Source: Gemmatimonadales bacterium (GTDB lineage: Bacteria > Gemmatimonadota > Gemmatimonadetes > Longimicrobiales > Gaopeijiaceae). Taken from it: a stretch of DNA of 64,000 nt. Positions 63,455 to 64,000 of the stretch are shown piece by piece (the first letter of the stretch is position 1; each line of letters starts with the position of its first letter). The position numbers and the translations under genes are program-made. The notes beneath the pieces are model-generated. The model searched no databases, was not told where the DNA came from, and saw only the letters and a list, made by a program, of their open reading frames with translations. The DNA is taken from NCBI GenBank assembly GCA_007695195.1, contig REEG01000152.1, positions 1 to 64,000 on the forward strand, in the 5' to 3' direction.

Positions 63455-63461
63455 TGAAGGA

Positions 63462-63504
63462 TTGACACAACCCGTTTGCAGGCGGATCTTTCAAGGTCTA
63501 TGCT
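63462..63504 (+). promoter_or_regulatory. Possible promoter at the DUF177 gene
   Basis: A perfect TTGACA (63462-63467) lies 8 bases after the ackA stop. With normal spacing its second hexamer is GATCTT, a weak match. TTTGCA (63475-63480) with TATGCT (63499-63504) is another possible pair, but would overlap the start codon at 63500. One of them may drive the gene or one further downstream. Confidence 0.3.
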
Positions 63505-64000
63505 TACGGTATCCTTGACGGAGCTCGATCGGACAGGACCGATCCGGTTGCGCGACGAGATCTCCGGCGACGATCCACTCTGGTCCGACTGGGCCGGTGA
63601 ATTGATTTCGCCGGTCAGTGTGGACGTGAAGGTCTCGGCCACGCCCACGGGACAGGTTGTGGCCCTGGGACGCTTCCAGGCTCGCCTGGGCCGGGAGTGC
63701 AGGCGCTGCCTCGAACCGGTGGAAGTGTCGCTGGACGAGGAACTGACTCTGCTCTGGGTCCCCCCGGACCGCCGGCGGGGAGCGCCGTCCGATACCGACG
63801 AGAATGAAGGTGTTCGCCAGTTGGATCCTGTGGGAGACCAGTTGGACCTGAGCCCGGCGATCCGGGAAGAGGTGGTCCTTGCGGCCCCCGTGTTCGTGAC
63901 CTGCAGGGATGACTGCCGCGGACTGTGTCCGGTCTGCGGCATCAACCTGAACCAAGAAACCTGTGACTGTGACCCGGATGAGCCGGATCCCCGCTGGGAT
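63500..64000 (+). CDS. DUF177 (YceD family) protein, cut off at window end
   Basis: The frame from ATG 63500 is open for 167 codons to the window edge, so the gene is partial at its 3' end. Two cysteine pairs stand out: CRRC followed by LEPVEVSLDEE, the core motif of DUF177, and a C-terminal zinc-like group (CRDDCRGLCPVCGINLN and CDCD). YceD/DUF177 proteins are tied to ribosome and 23S rRNA biogenesis and are nearly always followed by rpmF (L32), then the plsX/fabH lipid genes. I expect rpmF just outside the window. Confidence 0.88.
   Translation, partial: MLTVSLTELDRTGPIRLRDEISGDDPLWSDWAGELISPVSVDVKVSATPTGQVVALGRFQARLGRECRRCLEPVEVSLDEELTLLWVPPDRRRGAPSDTDENEGVRQLDPVGDQLDLSPAIREEVVLAAPVFVTCRDDCRGLCPVCGINLNQETCDCDPDEPDPRWD

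Overview
The window is a GC-rich bacterial chromosome segment, almost entirely filled with core housekeeping genes and with very little intergenic DNA. I see no rRNA, tRNA, CRISPR array, transposase, integrase or phage gene. The gene mix (yicC-gmk-rpoZ-coaBC block, family-4 uracil-DNA glycosylase next to dnaB, complete 14-subunit NDH-1, secreted S10 and M14 peptidases, TonB-plug outer-membrane protein, lipoproteins) points to an aerobic Gram-negative with an outer membrane. My best guess, from gene content only, is Gemmatimonadota or a neighbouring phylum. No marker in the window proves this.

Layout. 1-308 is a repeat-rich leader without a supported gene. 309-9577 holds a DJ-1/PfpI protein, a small membrane protein, an alpha/beta hydrolase, a secreted S10 peptidase, an iron-type ABC uptake pair (permease plus lipoprotein, no ATPase here) behind a Fur-like palindrome, an SDR enzyme and leucyl aminopeptidase. 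9574-11514 is a compact TonB-plug barrel protein with acidic inserts. 11607-20043 is a tightly packed, mostly overlapping run: yicC, gmk, rpoZ, coaBC, udg4, dnaB, ispD, an arginine-phosphatase-like LMW phosphatase, aroE and comF. 20151-23692 is gap-pgk-tpiA-secG, preceded by a G-run array and closed by a clear intrinsic terminator. 23936-29554 has a stand-alone 2-oxo acid dehydrogenase E2, rnhA (convergent), carA, an HU-family protein, and an ECF sigma/anti-sigma/periplasmic protein triad.

29670-34160 carries mdh and sdhCAB. 34238-38099 has an M14 peptidase, an FKBP-like lipoprotein and dcd (convergent). 38390-53308 is the full nuoABCDEFGHIJKLMN operon behind a recognisable promoter. 53360-57551 is a phosphohexomutase coupled to a giant UPF0182 membrane protein. 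57705-59757 is sucCD, followed by a degenerate PTS-IIA/CBS protein, ndk, a 3-hydroxyacyl-CoA dehydrogenase overlapping ackA, and the start of a DUF177 (YceD) gene cut off by the window end.

Together the genes describe central carbon flow (lower glycolysis, malate to succinyl-CoA steps of the TCA cycle, substrate-level ATP by SucCD and AckA) feeding electrons through SdhCAB and NDH-1. Several promoters share a TTGACN / TAnnnT pattern with 16-18 bp spacing. I found no defence island or obvious new multi-gene system. The best leads are small anomalies: a DnaB with an SSB-like C-terminal tip, a IIA-like domain lacking its histidine fused to CBS domains, a short NuoG that keeps the N7 cluster motif, a CoaBC lacking the usual flap cysteine, a potential double G-quadruplex before gap, and inverted repeats at the nuo, iron-uptake and M14 peptidase leaders.
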